NCBI GenBank assembly: GCA_945935945.1
Contig: CAMESA010000010.1
Location: 1 to 20,143 of the forward strand
Reading direction: 5' to 3'
DNA length: 20,143 nt
From: an uncultured Mollicutes bacterium
GTDB taxonomy: Bacteria > Bacillota_I > Bacilli_A > RFN20 > CAG-826
Shown: positions 6,963 through 12,802 of the stretch, piece by piece
Numbering within the stretch: the first letter of the stretch is position 1
How the letters are laid out: each line of letters opens with the position of its first letter
Made by a program: the position numbers and the translations under genes
The notes under the pieces: model-generated
The model's input: the letters and a program-made list of their open reading frames with translations, nothing else
Database searches by the model: none
What the model was told of the DNA's origin: nothing

Positions 6963-7385
6963 TTGATGAATCAAAAAATACTATTGGATTACTTTGATTT
7001 GTTGTGTGCTGAACTTGAATTAACTGTAGCTATATTAAGTGAAAATAAAGGAAAAAATCGAAACTTTATTAATCATGTCAATGTAATAAAAACCTCAGTT
7101 TATGCTGTGAAAGACGGAATTGAGTTGAATGACAAGAGCAATATGTATCCTTTTCTCAAACTTCAACTTAATTGTCTGATCGAGGTGGAACAGTTTTATT
7201 CTTCAAGTAAAAAAGGGATTAAAAACTATGTGCTAAAGGCTAGATTGCAGAAGTGTAAAGCAATAGCAAACTTGTGTGACACAGCCATGCTTAGTTTACT
7301 TTTAGAAATTGACGATGATTATTACAGAATGATTAGTCATATCAACTATGCATTAACTGAAATGTCAAAAACTATTTCTTATTAA
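6963..7385 (+). CDS. Unknown phage-like protein, mostly helical
   Basis: 140 residues if started at TTG 6963, 139 from the ATG at 6966; the ribosome site AAGAGGTG lies about 10-13 bases upstream. I do not recognise the family. The sequence alternates hydrophobic and charged residues as in a helical bundle, with three cysteines in the C-terminal half (CLIEVEQ, KCKAIANLCD), no signal peptide and no membrane segment. It precedes the sigma factor by 19 bases and probably shares its transcript. The masked ribosome site suggests controlled translation. Confidence 0.7.
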   Translation: MMNQKILLDYFDLLCAELELTVAILSENKGKNRNFINHVNVIKTSVYAVKDGIELNDKSNMYPFLKLQLNCLIEVEQFYSSSKKGIKNYVLKARLQKCKAIANLCDTAMLSLLLEIDDDYYRMISHINYALTEMSKTISY

Positions 7386-7404
7386 ATATCTAGGGGGATT
7401 ATTT

Positions 7405-7995
7405 ATGAGGGAGTTAGAATTGATTTCTTTAGCTAAATCGGGGGATCAACATGCTAAAGAAATATTGATTGCTAAGTATGAACGCTATATCTATAAATTC
7501 ATTAATACTTATTTTAATCCAAAAACGATGTGTGCAGACTTACAAGAGGATTTATACTCATGTGGTATTATGGCTATTTTAGACTCAATTGATACATTTG
7601 ATGAGACAAAAGCAACATTTTCCACTCATGTATACATTCGTATTAGAAAAGCCGTACAGAATGGTATCACTCTTTACCGTAAAAGTTTTAAGTCTGATAC
7701 ATTGTCAATGGATTATGAATATAATGACTCATCTGACGAAAAAGCAACACTTCACGACTTTGTTGTTGATGATAGTGTTAATGTAGAGTCTACTGTGGTA
7801 GATAATCAAATGAAAAAAGAAGTTTGGCAAGTGGCAAAAGAAGTATGTTCTGACCGTGAATATAAGGTTATTACTCTAATGAGTAAATCAAATATGAGCT
7901 ATGAAGAATGTGCTAAGTGTTTAAATACCACTGTGCTATCAGTGAATGGTTGCAGAAATAAAGCAATCACTAAAATTCGAAGATATTTCGCATAA
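7405..7995 (+). CDS. Phage RNA polymerase sigma factor (sigma-70 family, SigH/ECF-like)
   Basis: 196 residues, with AGGGGGATT just upstream of the ATG. Region 2 spans about residues 8-85 (DQHAKEILIAKYERYIYKFI, LYSCGIMAILDSIDTFD, FSTHVYIRIRKAVQ) and would bind core polymerase and the -10 element. A variable acidic linker (about 100-130) follows. Region 4 spans about 135-194, with SDREYKVITLMSKSNMSYEE and a helix-turn-helix ending NGCRNKAITKIRRYF. There is no region 1.1 or 3. It probably redirects the host polymerase to phage promoters, as late or middle sigma factors do. It sits between an unknown gene and a TatA-like peptide in one operon. Confidence 0.88.
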   Translation: MRELELISLAKSGDQHAKEILIAKYERYIYKFINTYFNPKTMCADLQEDLYSCGIMAILDSIDTFDETKATFSTHVYIRIRKAVQNGITLYRKSFKSDTLSMDYEYNDSSDEKATLHDFVVDDSVNVESTVVDNQMKKEVWQVAKEVCSDREYKVITLMSKSNMSYEECAKCLNTTVLSVNGCRNKAITKIRRYFA

Positions 7996-8009
7996 AAGGG
8001 GACTATTGT

Positions 8010-8090
8010 TTGAGTCCGACAGCAATACCATTTTTAATTATACTTATAATCATACTCTTATTCGGCAAAAGAATTAACGGAGATGATTAA
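8010..8090 (+). CDS. 26-residue TatA-like membrane peptide
   Basis: A short frame starts at TTG 8010 with AAAGGGGAC about seven bases upstream. It reads SPTAIPFLIILIIILLFG then KRINGDD. One hydrophobic helix is followed by FG and basic residues, the same pattern as the N-terminus of TatA (helix, LLFG, K/R), but the amphipathic helix and tail of TatA are missing. It overlaps the next gene by eight bases. It could be a small membrane regulator, a holin-like peptide, or a TatA mimic. The start codon is not ATG and the similarity is short, so function is open. Confidence 0.5.
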   Translation: MSPTAIPFLIILIIILLFGKRINGDD

Positions 8091-8388
8091 AATACTTATT
8101 GAAAATAAAATTAACCAATTGGTTGAAGAATTTTTTGAAGAATATGATGGTGGTGGAAATTTATTAGTCATTGACGATGATGAAGATATTGATGTTGATG
8201 AATTATTCATGGACATTGAACCACACGAAAGTATTAGCAGTATTTATCGTGAAGATGATCGCATTTTTATTGAAATCAATGAATATGACTTAAATAATTC
8301 TTTACGTGAAAAAATTAAAGGTTGGAATTTAGATCGTGATGAAGAAGAACGCTATTTTGAACAATCACGATTTAGCAGTATGTATTAA
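8083..8388 (+). CDS. Small acidic protein of unknown function
   Basis: 101 residues, very rich in Asp and Glu (VIDDDEDIDVDELFMDIEP and a DRDEEERYFEQ end). I recognise no family. The ATG at 8083 overlaps the end of the TatA-like peptide, and the only purine-rich site (CGGAG) touches it, so translation is probably coupled or a slightly later start is used. It ends two bases before the resolvase gene. Strong acidity is seen in DNA-mimic proteins, but that is only a possibility here. Confidence 0.7.
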   Translation: MIKILIENKINQLVEEFFEEYDGGGNLLVIDDDEDIDVDELFMDIEPHESISSIYREDDRIFIEINEYDLNNSLREKIKGWNLDRDEEERYFEQSRFSSMY

Positions 8389-8390
8389 AT

Positions 8391-8870
8391 ATGAGTATCA
8401 TTATTTCGTTAGATCAGGCTAAGGTAACTGGTGTAGCCGTATTTGATAATAAAAAGTTAATTAAACACACTTCAATTAATTCTAATGAAGATGATTATGA
8501 AAAGGTTATATTTGATATAGCTGAGAAAGTTCAATCTTTAATTGATGAACACGAACCAGAAATCATATTACTTGAAGATGTTGCCAATCAAACAAATTCA
8601 GCAACACATAAAAAGTTATCCATGTTATTAGGAGCTTTAATCCTTCTTTGCAATATTAACCAGGTTAAATATAAAATCATCCATTCCTCGACTTGGAGAA
8701 GTATTATAAGGAAGCATATTGAGGTTTCTAAGAAAAGATTAAATCGAACTGAATGGAAGTCATTATCTAAGCAATTAGTTAAAGACAAGTATAATCTTAC
8801 AGTGAAAGATGATATTTCAGATGCAATTTGCATGGGGTTATACTACATAGAAAGTGGATCAAAAGAGTGA
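8391..8870 (+). CDS. RuvC-like Holliday junction resolvase (RNase H fold)
   Basis: 159 residues. The N-terminal strand ISLDQAKVTGVAVFD supplies the first acidic residue (D7), IILLEDVA in the middle supplies the glutamate, and VKDDISDAICMGLYY near the end supplies paired aspartates, the order expected for RuvC-like nucleases. A basic region (RSIIRKHIEVSKKRLNR) lies between, likely for DNA contact. The length fits phage RuvC-like resolvases. It would cut branched DNA during replication, recombination or packaging. The start follows the previous stop by two bases with no good ribosome site, implying coupling. It closes the operon at a terminator. Confidence 0.82.
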   Translation: MSIIISLDQAKVTGVAVFDNKKLIKHTSINSNEDDYEKVIFDIAEKVQSLIDEHEPEIILLEDVANQTNSATHKKLSMLLGALILLCNINQVKYKIIHSSTWRSIIRKHIEVSKKRLNRTEWKSLSKQLVKDKYNLTVKDDISDAICMGLYYIESGSKE

Positions 8871-8889
8871 AGTTAATTCACTCTTTTTT
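8862..8889 (+). terminator. Intrinsic terminator after the resolvase gene
   Basis: AAAGAGTGAA/TTCACTCTTT hairpin with a T-tract, overlapping the resolvase stop codon. Confidence 0.9.
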
Positions 8890-8891
8890 TA

Positions 8892-8900
8892 TGGTATAAT
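8892..8900 (+). promoter_or_regulatory. Extended -10 promoter
   Basis: TGGTATAAT (TGN plus a perfect TATAAT). No good -35 is seen, which is usual for extended -10 promoters. The expected start is near 8907. Confidence 0.6.
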
Positions 8901-8906
8901 CATGTA

Positions 8907-8996
8907 GATTGTAGGGTACAGATTAAAAGACATGTTTTAATCAGAAAAATGGGCTATTTTTCGCTAAAAATTGGCGATTTTAGCCCATTTTTTGTC
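8907..8996 (+). ncRNA. Candidate small RNA with two hairpins and terminator
   Basis: Between the extended -10 promoter and the next gene lie a perfect hairpin, GATTAAAA (8921-8928) with TTTTAATC (8935-8942), and a larger terminator hairpin, AAAATGGGCTA (8946-8956) with TAGCCCATTTT (8981-8991), followed by T-rich sequence. No reading frame or ribosome site lies between. Together they make a plausible transcript of about 90 bases. The function is unknown, and it could instead be an attenuated leader. Confidence 0.5.
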
Positions 8997-9217
8997 GTTT
9001 TTTGTCGAATTTTCTGTGATTTTTGAGCTATTTTTAGTGTATTTAGTGAAAATTTTCACATATATTTTGAAATATTAAAAGTTGGTATTAAAATTCTAAT
9101 TTTTGTATATATTAAAGTGTGATTACTAATTAAGAGTGTTAAATTCTTAATTTTTACAATTATAGTAACATTTGACATTACAAGAAAATAAATGTAACAT
9201 AAAATAAAAATGAGAAA
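8997..9217. other. AT-rich intergenic stretch before the DUF2325-like gene
   Basis: This is the rest of a 365-base gap between coding genes. Apart from the promoter at 9172-9200 I see only short AT-rich repeats such as TTAAGAGTG-like and AATTTTT segments. No frame of note. Confidence 0.5.
9172..9200 (+). promoter_or_regulatory. Sigma-A-like promoter
   Basis: TTGACA (9172-9177), 17-bp spacer, TAACAT (9195-9200). It would give a leader of roughly 30 bases before ATG 9236. Confidence 0.65.
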
Positions 9218-9235
9218 ATGAGGGATGATACAATA

Positions 9236-10969
9236 ATGAAAACAAAATGTATGAAACTAGAAGCACAATCCCTATTTTTAGGGGTATGCGTTCATAATTA
9301 TGCACCATCAAGAGTAGAGGGTTTACATAGACGATTTCCTTTAGCCTGGATCAATCGTAAAAATTACAAATATTATTCACATCCAATCTTAAAATCTATG
9401 TCGTTAACGCATGAATATGGAAATAATTTAGCTTATTGTTTGTTTGAACACGCTGAAGAGAACGAAGAACTACGTTTAGAATTAAAATCTATACTTTTGG
9501 GTATACCTGAACATAAGAAAATGTATAAAGAATTATCAAAAATAGTTAACTCAAATGTCGGTGAAGAACTTAATAAGAAGAAAAATGAGTTATTATTTAA
9601 AGGTCTTTATGATCCCATTGATACGGAAACCCTTTCATTTGCAAGAGCTGAAGCATTTTGTGTAGCAAAATACATTTTCGACTTATTAGACATAGAATTT
9701 GATGATGAGAAAATCAATAAATTACATAAAAAATGGACTCCACTGGTTCAAAAATTCTTTACTGAGGATGAGGGTAAGGAAATTTGGGCTAGAAATATGA
9801 TAACTGTCTTTGAGAAAATGAGCGATAAGGCTATCTTAAAGAAAATATCTGCTTATAATAAACAATATTCTGAATATTTGGAACAACCATTAGCAAAATA
9901 TGTTGATGATTGCCTATATACTTCAAAAAATATAGAGTCAATGACCTTTGGTGATACAATTGCTAAAGCAAAAAATCATATGTTAGGCATGAATATCACT
10001 AGAAGAAATAAAATTGCCTTAACTACTGCTGAAATAAATGAAATATTGCTAGTGTTAATTACTTATTACCAATATTACAGTCTTAAATCTAATGATGAAA
10101 CATTAAAAGATTTGTTTGATAGACTGAACAATGATAAAAAATCAATTATGAAGTTTATGGAAAGAGATAAAGACGAAATCATCAATGAATTAATCGAATA
10201 TCCAGACGAATTAGATGATGAATTATTAGATGTTTTAGATACACACTTTCTATCATTTGCATCTAGTTATATTACTGCCAAACTTCATAATGAAAATCGT
10301 GAAGCATATTTTAATGCAAAATCAAATACAGATGTAATTTCACTGAACTCATTGGAACAGGAAATGAAAAAACTTAAAAAAGAGCTAAAAGTTCAAAAAC
10401 AAATTGCTAAACAGTGTCAAACTGAATTAAATACCGTAAAAGATACAGCTCGCAAAGAAACACAGAATAAACTTAAAGATAGTCAACAGCAAATCGTTGA
10501 ATTAAACCGTAAAAATCACCGTTTAGCTGAAGAAAATAAAGAATATTTACAGAACAATGCTCAGTTAAGAGAAATGGTTGAGGCACTTTTAACTAAAGTT
10601 CAGGAACAAGAGCATTTATTAGAACAAATTCCTGCAACAGAAGAGTCGTTAATAGTGGATCACTTAAACAAATCGGATATTTTAATCATTGGTGGACACC
10701 CTCATGTCTTAGCTAAACTGAGAGAAAGGCTTCCTAATTGTAAATTCTGTGAGTGTAGACGTACTTATAAGGACGATTTCTTTAAAGGTGTTAAGTATGC
10801 TTATGTATTTGTAGAGTGGATTAATCATGGAATGACAGGTAAATTAAATAAAATTTGTCCTGAAATTCCTAAACGTGTCATTGCAGCAACAAATCCTGAA
10901 CGTATTTTACGTGAAATGAATGAAATTTACATGGAAGATATGAAATATCAAGAAGTAAATGCAGGTTAA
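9236..10969 (+). CDS. Coiled-coil protein with DUF2325-like C-terminal domain
   Basis: 577 residues from ATG 9236, preferred because GAGGG lies about 11 bases upstream; ATG 9218 in frame is also possible. The N-terminal 360 residues are helical and unrecognised (LHRRFPLAWINRKNY near the start). Residues about 370-465 form a long coiled coil of repeated KKLKKELKVQ and ELNRKNHRLAEEN type heptads. The C-terminus (479-577) reads ILIIGGHPHVLAKLRERLPN, YAYVFVEWINHG and PKRVIAATNPERIL. This matches the DUF2325 pattern of a Rossmann-like domain with a GG motif and a D/N-H strand end. Own promoter and terminator. Function is unknown; a nucleotide- or DNA-linked role is inference. Confidence 0.75.
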   Translation: MKTKCMKLEAQSLFLGVCVHNYAPSRVEGLHRRFPLAWINRKNYKYYSHPILKSMSLTHEYGNNLAYCLFEHAEENEELRLELKSILLGIPEHKKMYKELSKIVNSNVGEELNKKKNELLFKGLYDPIDTETLSFARAEAFCVAKYIFDLLDIEFDDEKINKLHKKWTPLVQKFFTEDEGKEIWARNMITVFEKMSDKAILKKISAYNKQYSEYLEQPLAKYVDDCLYTSKNIESMTFGDTIAKAKNHMLGMNITRRNKIALTTAEINEILLVLITYYQYYSLKSNDETLKDLFDRLNNDKKSIMKFMERDKDEIINELIEYPDELDDELLDVLDTHFLSFASSYITAKLHNENREAYFNAKSNTDVISLNSLEQEMKKLKKELKVQKQIAKQCQTELNTVKDTARKETQNKLKDSQQQIVELNRKNHRLAEENKEYLQNNAQLREMVEALLTKVQEQEHLLEQIPATEESLIVDHLNKSDILIIGGHPHVLAKLRERLPNCKFCECRRTYKDDFFKGVKYAYVFVEWINHGMTGKLNKICPEIPKRVIAATNPERILREMNEIYMEDMKYQEVNAG

Positions 10970-10975
10970 TATAGT

Positions 10976-11004
10976 AAAACGACAGATTTTCTCTGTCGTT
11001 TTTT
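10976..11004 (+). terminator. Intrinsic terminator
   Basis: AAACGACAGA/TCTGTCGTTT with a following T-tract, directly after the coiled-coil gene. Confidence 0.92.
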
Positions 11005-11036
11005 GTCATAAAAATAAAATTATTAGTTATTTATTG

Positions 11037-11042
11037 TATAAT
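11037..11042 (+). promoter_or_regulatory. -10 element before the 103-residue protein
   Basis: A perfect TATAAT placed 26 bases before the start codon. No good -35 is visible. Confidence 0.4.
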
Positions 11043-11068
11043 AAAGGAAAATAAATGGGGGATGATTT

Positions 11069-11380
11069 ATGTATAAAGTGGGCGATAAGGTCAAAGTCAT
11101 TAGCAAAGAGAAGTTTGATGAGCTGTGTGGAGTAAGAGATTATATTAGAGCTACTAAATTAGACGGTGTTTGCCATATGACAAGATCAATGGCTAGGTTA
11201 TGCGGTCAAATTGTTACGATAGAAGTAGTAGATGAAGATGGAACATATAAAATTAAAGAGGATAGATTGCCTCGTCATTGGTGGTCTAATTCTATGTTTG
11301 AGCAGAAAGAACCAATTACACCCACAGAACTTGAAAGATATATGAAAATTAAAGTTTATAATAAAAAAAGACCAGATTAA
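11069..11380 (+). CDS. Small phage protein with SH3-like N-terminal pattern
   Basis: 103 residues, with TGGGGGAT just upstream of the ATG. It opens with YKVGDKVKVISKE and later GQIVTIEVVDEDGTYKIKED, a strand pattern seen in small SH3/KOW-like barrels, followed by LPRHWWSNSMFEQKEPIT. Short proteins of this pattern are common in phages and plasmids of Gram-positive bacteria, but no function is known to me. It has its own promoter-like element and terminator, so it is a single-gene unit. Confidence 0.72.
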   Translation: MYKVGDKVKVISKEKFDELCGVRDYIRATKLDGVCHMTRSMARLCGQIVTIEVVDEDGTYKIKEDRLPRHWWSNSMFEQKEPITPTELERYMKIKVYNKKRPD

Positions 11381-11402
11381 TGAGGAAAATCTGGTCTTTT
11401 TT
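11366..11402 (+). terminator. Intrinsic terminator
   Basis: AAAGACCAGATT pairs with AATCTGGTCTTT, followed by T residues. The stop codon of the preceding gene lies inside the hairpin. Confidence 0.92.
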
Positions 11403-11434
11403 GGTATCGTGTGACAACTTCGTATTATTCATGC

Positions 11435-11462
11435 TTGACGATTAATAAATAGCACATATAAA
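11435..11462 (+). promoter_or_regulatory. Candidate promoter for the structured RNA region
   Basis: TTGACG (11435-11440), 16-bp spacer, TATAAA (11457-11462). A second extended -10, TGGTATAAT, ends at 11527. Confidence 0.5.
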
Positions 11463-11518
11463 TAATACCATATTTTGATAATTTTACAATTATTTTTAGA
11501 ATATAATCTTAATTTACT

Positions 11519-11553
11519 TGGTATAATATACATAAATTATGTGCATAATGCAC
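11519..11553 (+). promoter_or_regulatory. Extended -10 promoter with downstream dyad
   Basis: TGGTATAAT (11519-11527) is followed by the palindrome GTGCATAATGCAC (11541-11553), which would lie at about +8 to +20, a repressor-type position. Confidence 0.5.
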
Positions 11554-11593
11554 TAAATCGTTGAATATTGTCAAATAAAAAGGTAAAATAAAA

Positions 11594-11632
11594 GCAAGGT
11601 GTTGGAAGCACCTTGCAATCAAAAGATTTTTT
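11594..11632 (+). terminator. Hairpin with delayed T-tract, possible attenuator
   Basis: GCAAGGTG (11594-11601) pairs with CACCTTGC (11609-11616). A short AATC/GATT stem and six T residues follow. It could end an RNA of about 100 bases from the 11519 promoter, or be the first domain of a longer RNA. Confidence 0.4.
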
Positions 11633-11647
11633 ATCAAAAATAAAACT

Positions 11648-11683
11648 AATATTTCAGAACATTAAATTTAATATTCCAGAACA
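11648..11683. repeat. Direct repeat pair, 22-bp period
   Basis: AATATTTCAGAACA (11648-11661) and AATATTCCAGAACA (11670-11683) match at 13 of 14 positions. The palindrome ATTAAATTTAAT lies between and overlaps them. Two helical turns of spacing suits tandem protein sites. Confidence 0.6.
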
Positions 11684-11786
11684 CGTCTATTATATTACAA
11701 ATACAGTTCAATCACAACATATTTAGACATAATTCTACAAATTTACAGATAGTTGTAGTAATGAAAGTTCTTTCAGTTTCGCTTTG

Positions 11787-12184
11787 CTGAGTACTGTAAT
11801 GAAAATGAGCGGGTGTATATCTATAGCGCAGGTGTTTTCTTTACGTTTGACCTAACCAATCTCAAAACGTACCCTAAAGCATGGGTTATAGCCTTTGTCG
11901 TGATGATAAAGAACAAGTTAAATAAGCTATAGACCTTAATGTGTGGTACATGGGAACGCACACTTGATAAGCAGGGGTGGCCGTCTTTACTGCGATTTTA
12001 GCGGTTAGGGGGCCACTACTAAAGATAAATAATAGGTGATAAGCATTGAAAAATCTACTCATCTAAAAACATTAACTAAGGTTATGTGAGTTTATCGAGA
12101 TTTACTAGGGCTTGAAGACGGGGTAAATCTTCTGAGGTAGTGGCAGTATATACTTAGAACTCAGAACAAATTGTTCTTTTTTTT
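11787..12184 (+). ncRNA. Candidate large structured RNA
   Basis: No credible frame here, but many perfect helices nest under a closing helix: CTGAGTACTG (11787-11796) pairs with CAGTA (12144-12148) and then CTCAG (12160-12164). Inside are CTATAGC (11821-11827) with GCTATAG (11926-11932); TACGTTT (11842-11848) with AAACGTA (11865-11871); GTGTG/CACAC (11941-11945, 11959-11963); GTGGCC/GGCCAC (11977-11982, 12011-12016) enclosing ACTGC/GCGGT; and AGATTTAC/GTAAATCT (12098-12105, 12123-12130). A terminator follows at once. GC content is locally higher than in flanking spacers. The transcript may start upstream at about 11470-11535 and may continue to 12402. Size and setting recall the ornate phage RNAs ROOL and GOLLD, but I cannot match either by eye. 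Strand is set by the terminator and promoters. Confidence 0.65.
12163..12184 (+). terminator. Terminator at the end of the structured RNA
   Basis: AGAACAA/TTGTTCT hairpin with an eight-base T-tract. Confidence 0.7.
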
Positions 12185-12198
12185 AATACTTTTTTCTT

Positions 12199-12260
12199 TA
12201 GAGAAAAACTTTTTACAAGCTCTCTAGGGGTTAGTATGCCTTAGAACAGATATTTAACCC
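12199..12260 (+). ncRNA. Second structured block, possible 3' domain of the large RNA
   Basis: TAGAGA (12199-12204) pairs with TCTCTA (12221-12226), and GGGTTA (12228-12233) pairs with TAACCC (12255-12260). No frame is present. It could belong to a read-through form of the large RNA ending at 12402, or be separate. Confidence 0.35.
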
Positions 12261-12380
12261 ATTAAACTAAACTGTGTATATGTTATTAGTATGAATAAAA
12301 GTGATAATTATAAACATAAAAATAATAAAAAATAAAAGATAATATATTTAGATCAAATAAAAAAATATGGATTATAGTTA

Positions 12381-12403
12381 AGAGGTTTAATACCTCTTTT
12401 TTT
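12381..12403 (+). terminator. Intrinsic terminator
   Basis: AGAGGT/ACCTCT hairpin over TTTAA, followed by a T-tract. It closes the structured RNA region. Confidence 0.8.
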
Positions 12404-12495
12404 ATGCATTTAGAATATACCACTATACATAAAAGTATAATTTATTCATACTAATTAAATTAGAAAATTAATAGCAACTTTATTGATATTTTACA

Positions 12496-12523
12496 TATAA
12501 TTTAATATAGATATTAAGGGGGA
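12496..12523 (+). promoter_or_regulatory. -10 element and ribosome site of the YonK-like gene
   Basis: TATAAT (12496-12501), then AAGGGGGA (12516-12523). The ribosome site touches ATG 12524 but is correctly spaced for ATG 12530, which decides the start. Confidence 0.6.
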
Positions 12524-12529
12524 ATGGTT

Positions 12530-12715
12530 ATGGCTAAACAAAATCCTAAGTTTACACGTAAAGTATTAACTTCATATACAGTTGAAGGTGAATATACGAA
12601 TAATGGAACTATCGTTACAGATGATGGTGAAGAACGTGATTTATTAGCTGACTTACGAACGTTCAATAATTGTTATATTAAAATTACAGTTAAACAAGTG
12701 GAAGAAGATGAGTAA
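12530..12715 (+). CDS. YonK-like small phage protein
   Basis: 61 residues from ATG 12530. The ATG two codons earlier is too close to the ribosome site. The C-terminal half, DLLADLRTFNNCYIKITVKQVEE, resembles the end of YonK of Bacillus phage SPbeta (an EILSEFNGKNVSITVKEE-like stretch, from memory). The N-terminal half (YTVEGEYTNNGTIVTDDGEE) would be short beta strands. YonK-type proteins are small and of unknown function. The gene is a single unit with its own terminator and faces the convergent pPIWI operon. The family call rests on a short similarity. Confidence 0.65.
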   Translation: MAKQNPKFTRKVLTSYTVEGEYTNNGTIVTDDGEERDLLADLRTFNNCYIKITVKQVEEDE

Positions 12716-12730
12716 TTCATCTTCTTTTTT
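12703..12730 (+). terminator. Intrinsic terminator of the YonK-like gene
   Basis: AGAAGATGA and TCATCTTCT arms around the stop codon, then a T-tract. Confidence 0.85.
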
Positions 12731-12765
12731 CCATAATGACAATACCTTTAACTTAAAAATGTTAT

Positions 12766-12791
12766 AAAAAGACTCTGAATTGAGTCTTTTT
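12766..12791. terminator. Bidirectional terminator between convergent units
   Basis: AAAAAGACTC/GAGTCTTTTT around TGAATT. It gives a T-tract on both strands and ends the pPIWI operon 12 bases after its last stop codon. Confidence 0.85.
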
Positions 12792-12802
12792 GATGTTGGT
12801 TT

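Noticed and set aside
7589..7786. Plus-strand ORF of 65 residues
   Set aside because: Out-of-frame shadow inside the sigma factor gene.
8588..8833. Minus-strand ORF of 81 residues
   Set aside because: Antisense shadow of the RuvC-like gene.
11648..11683. CRISPR array
   Set aside because: Only two 14-bp repeats with an 8-bp gap, and no cas genes.
11755..12184. RNase P RNA, tmRNA, or a group I or II intron
   Set aside because: No matching core motifs (no tmRNA acceptor end, no group I P3/P7 set, no domain V) and no split gene around it.
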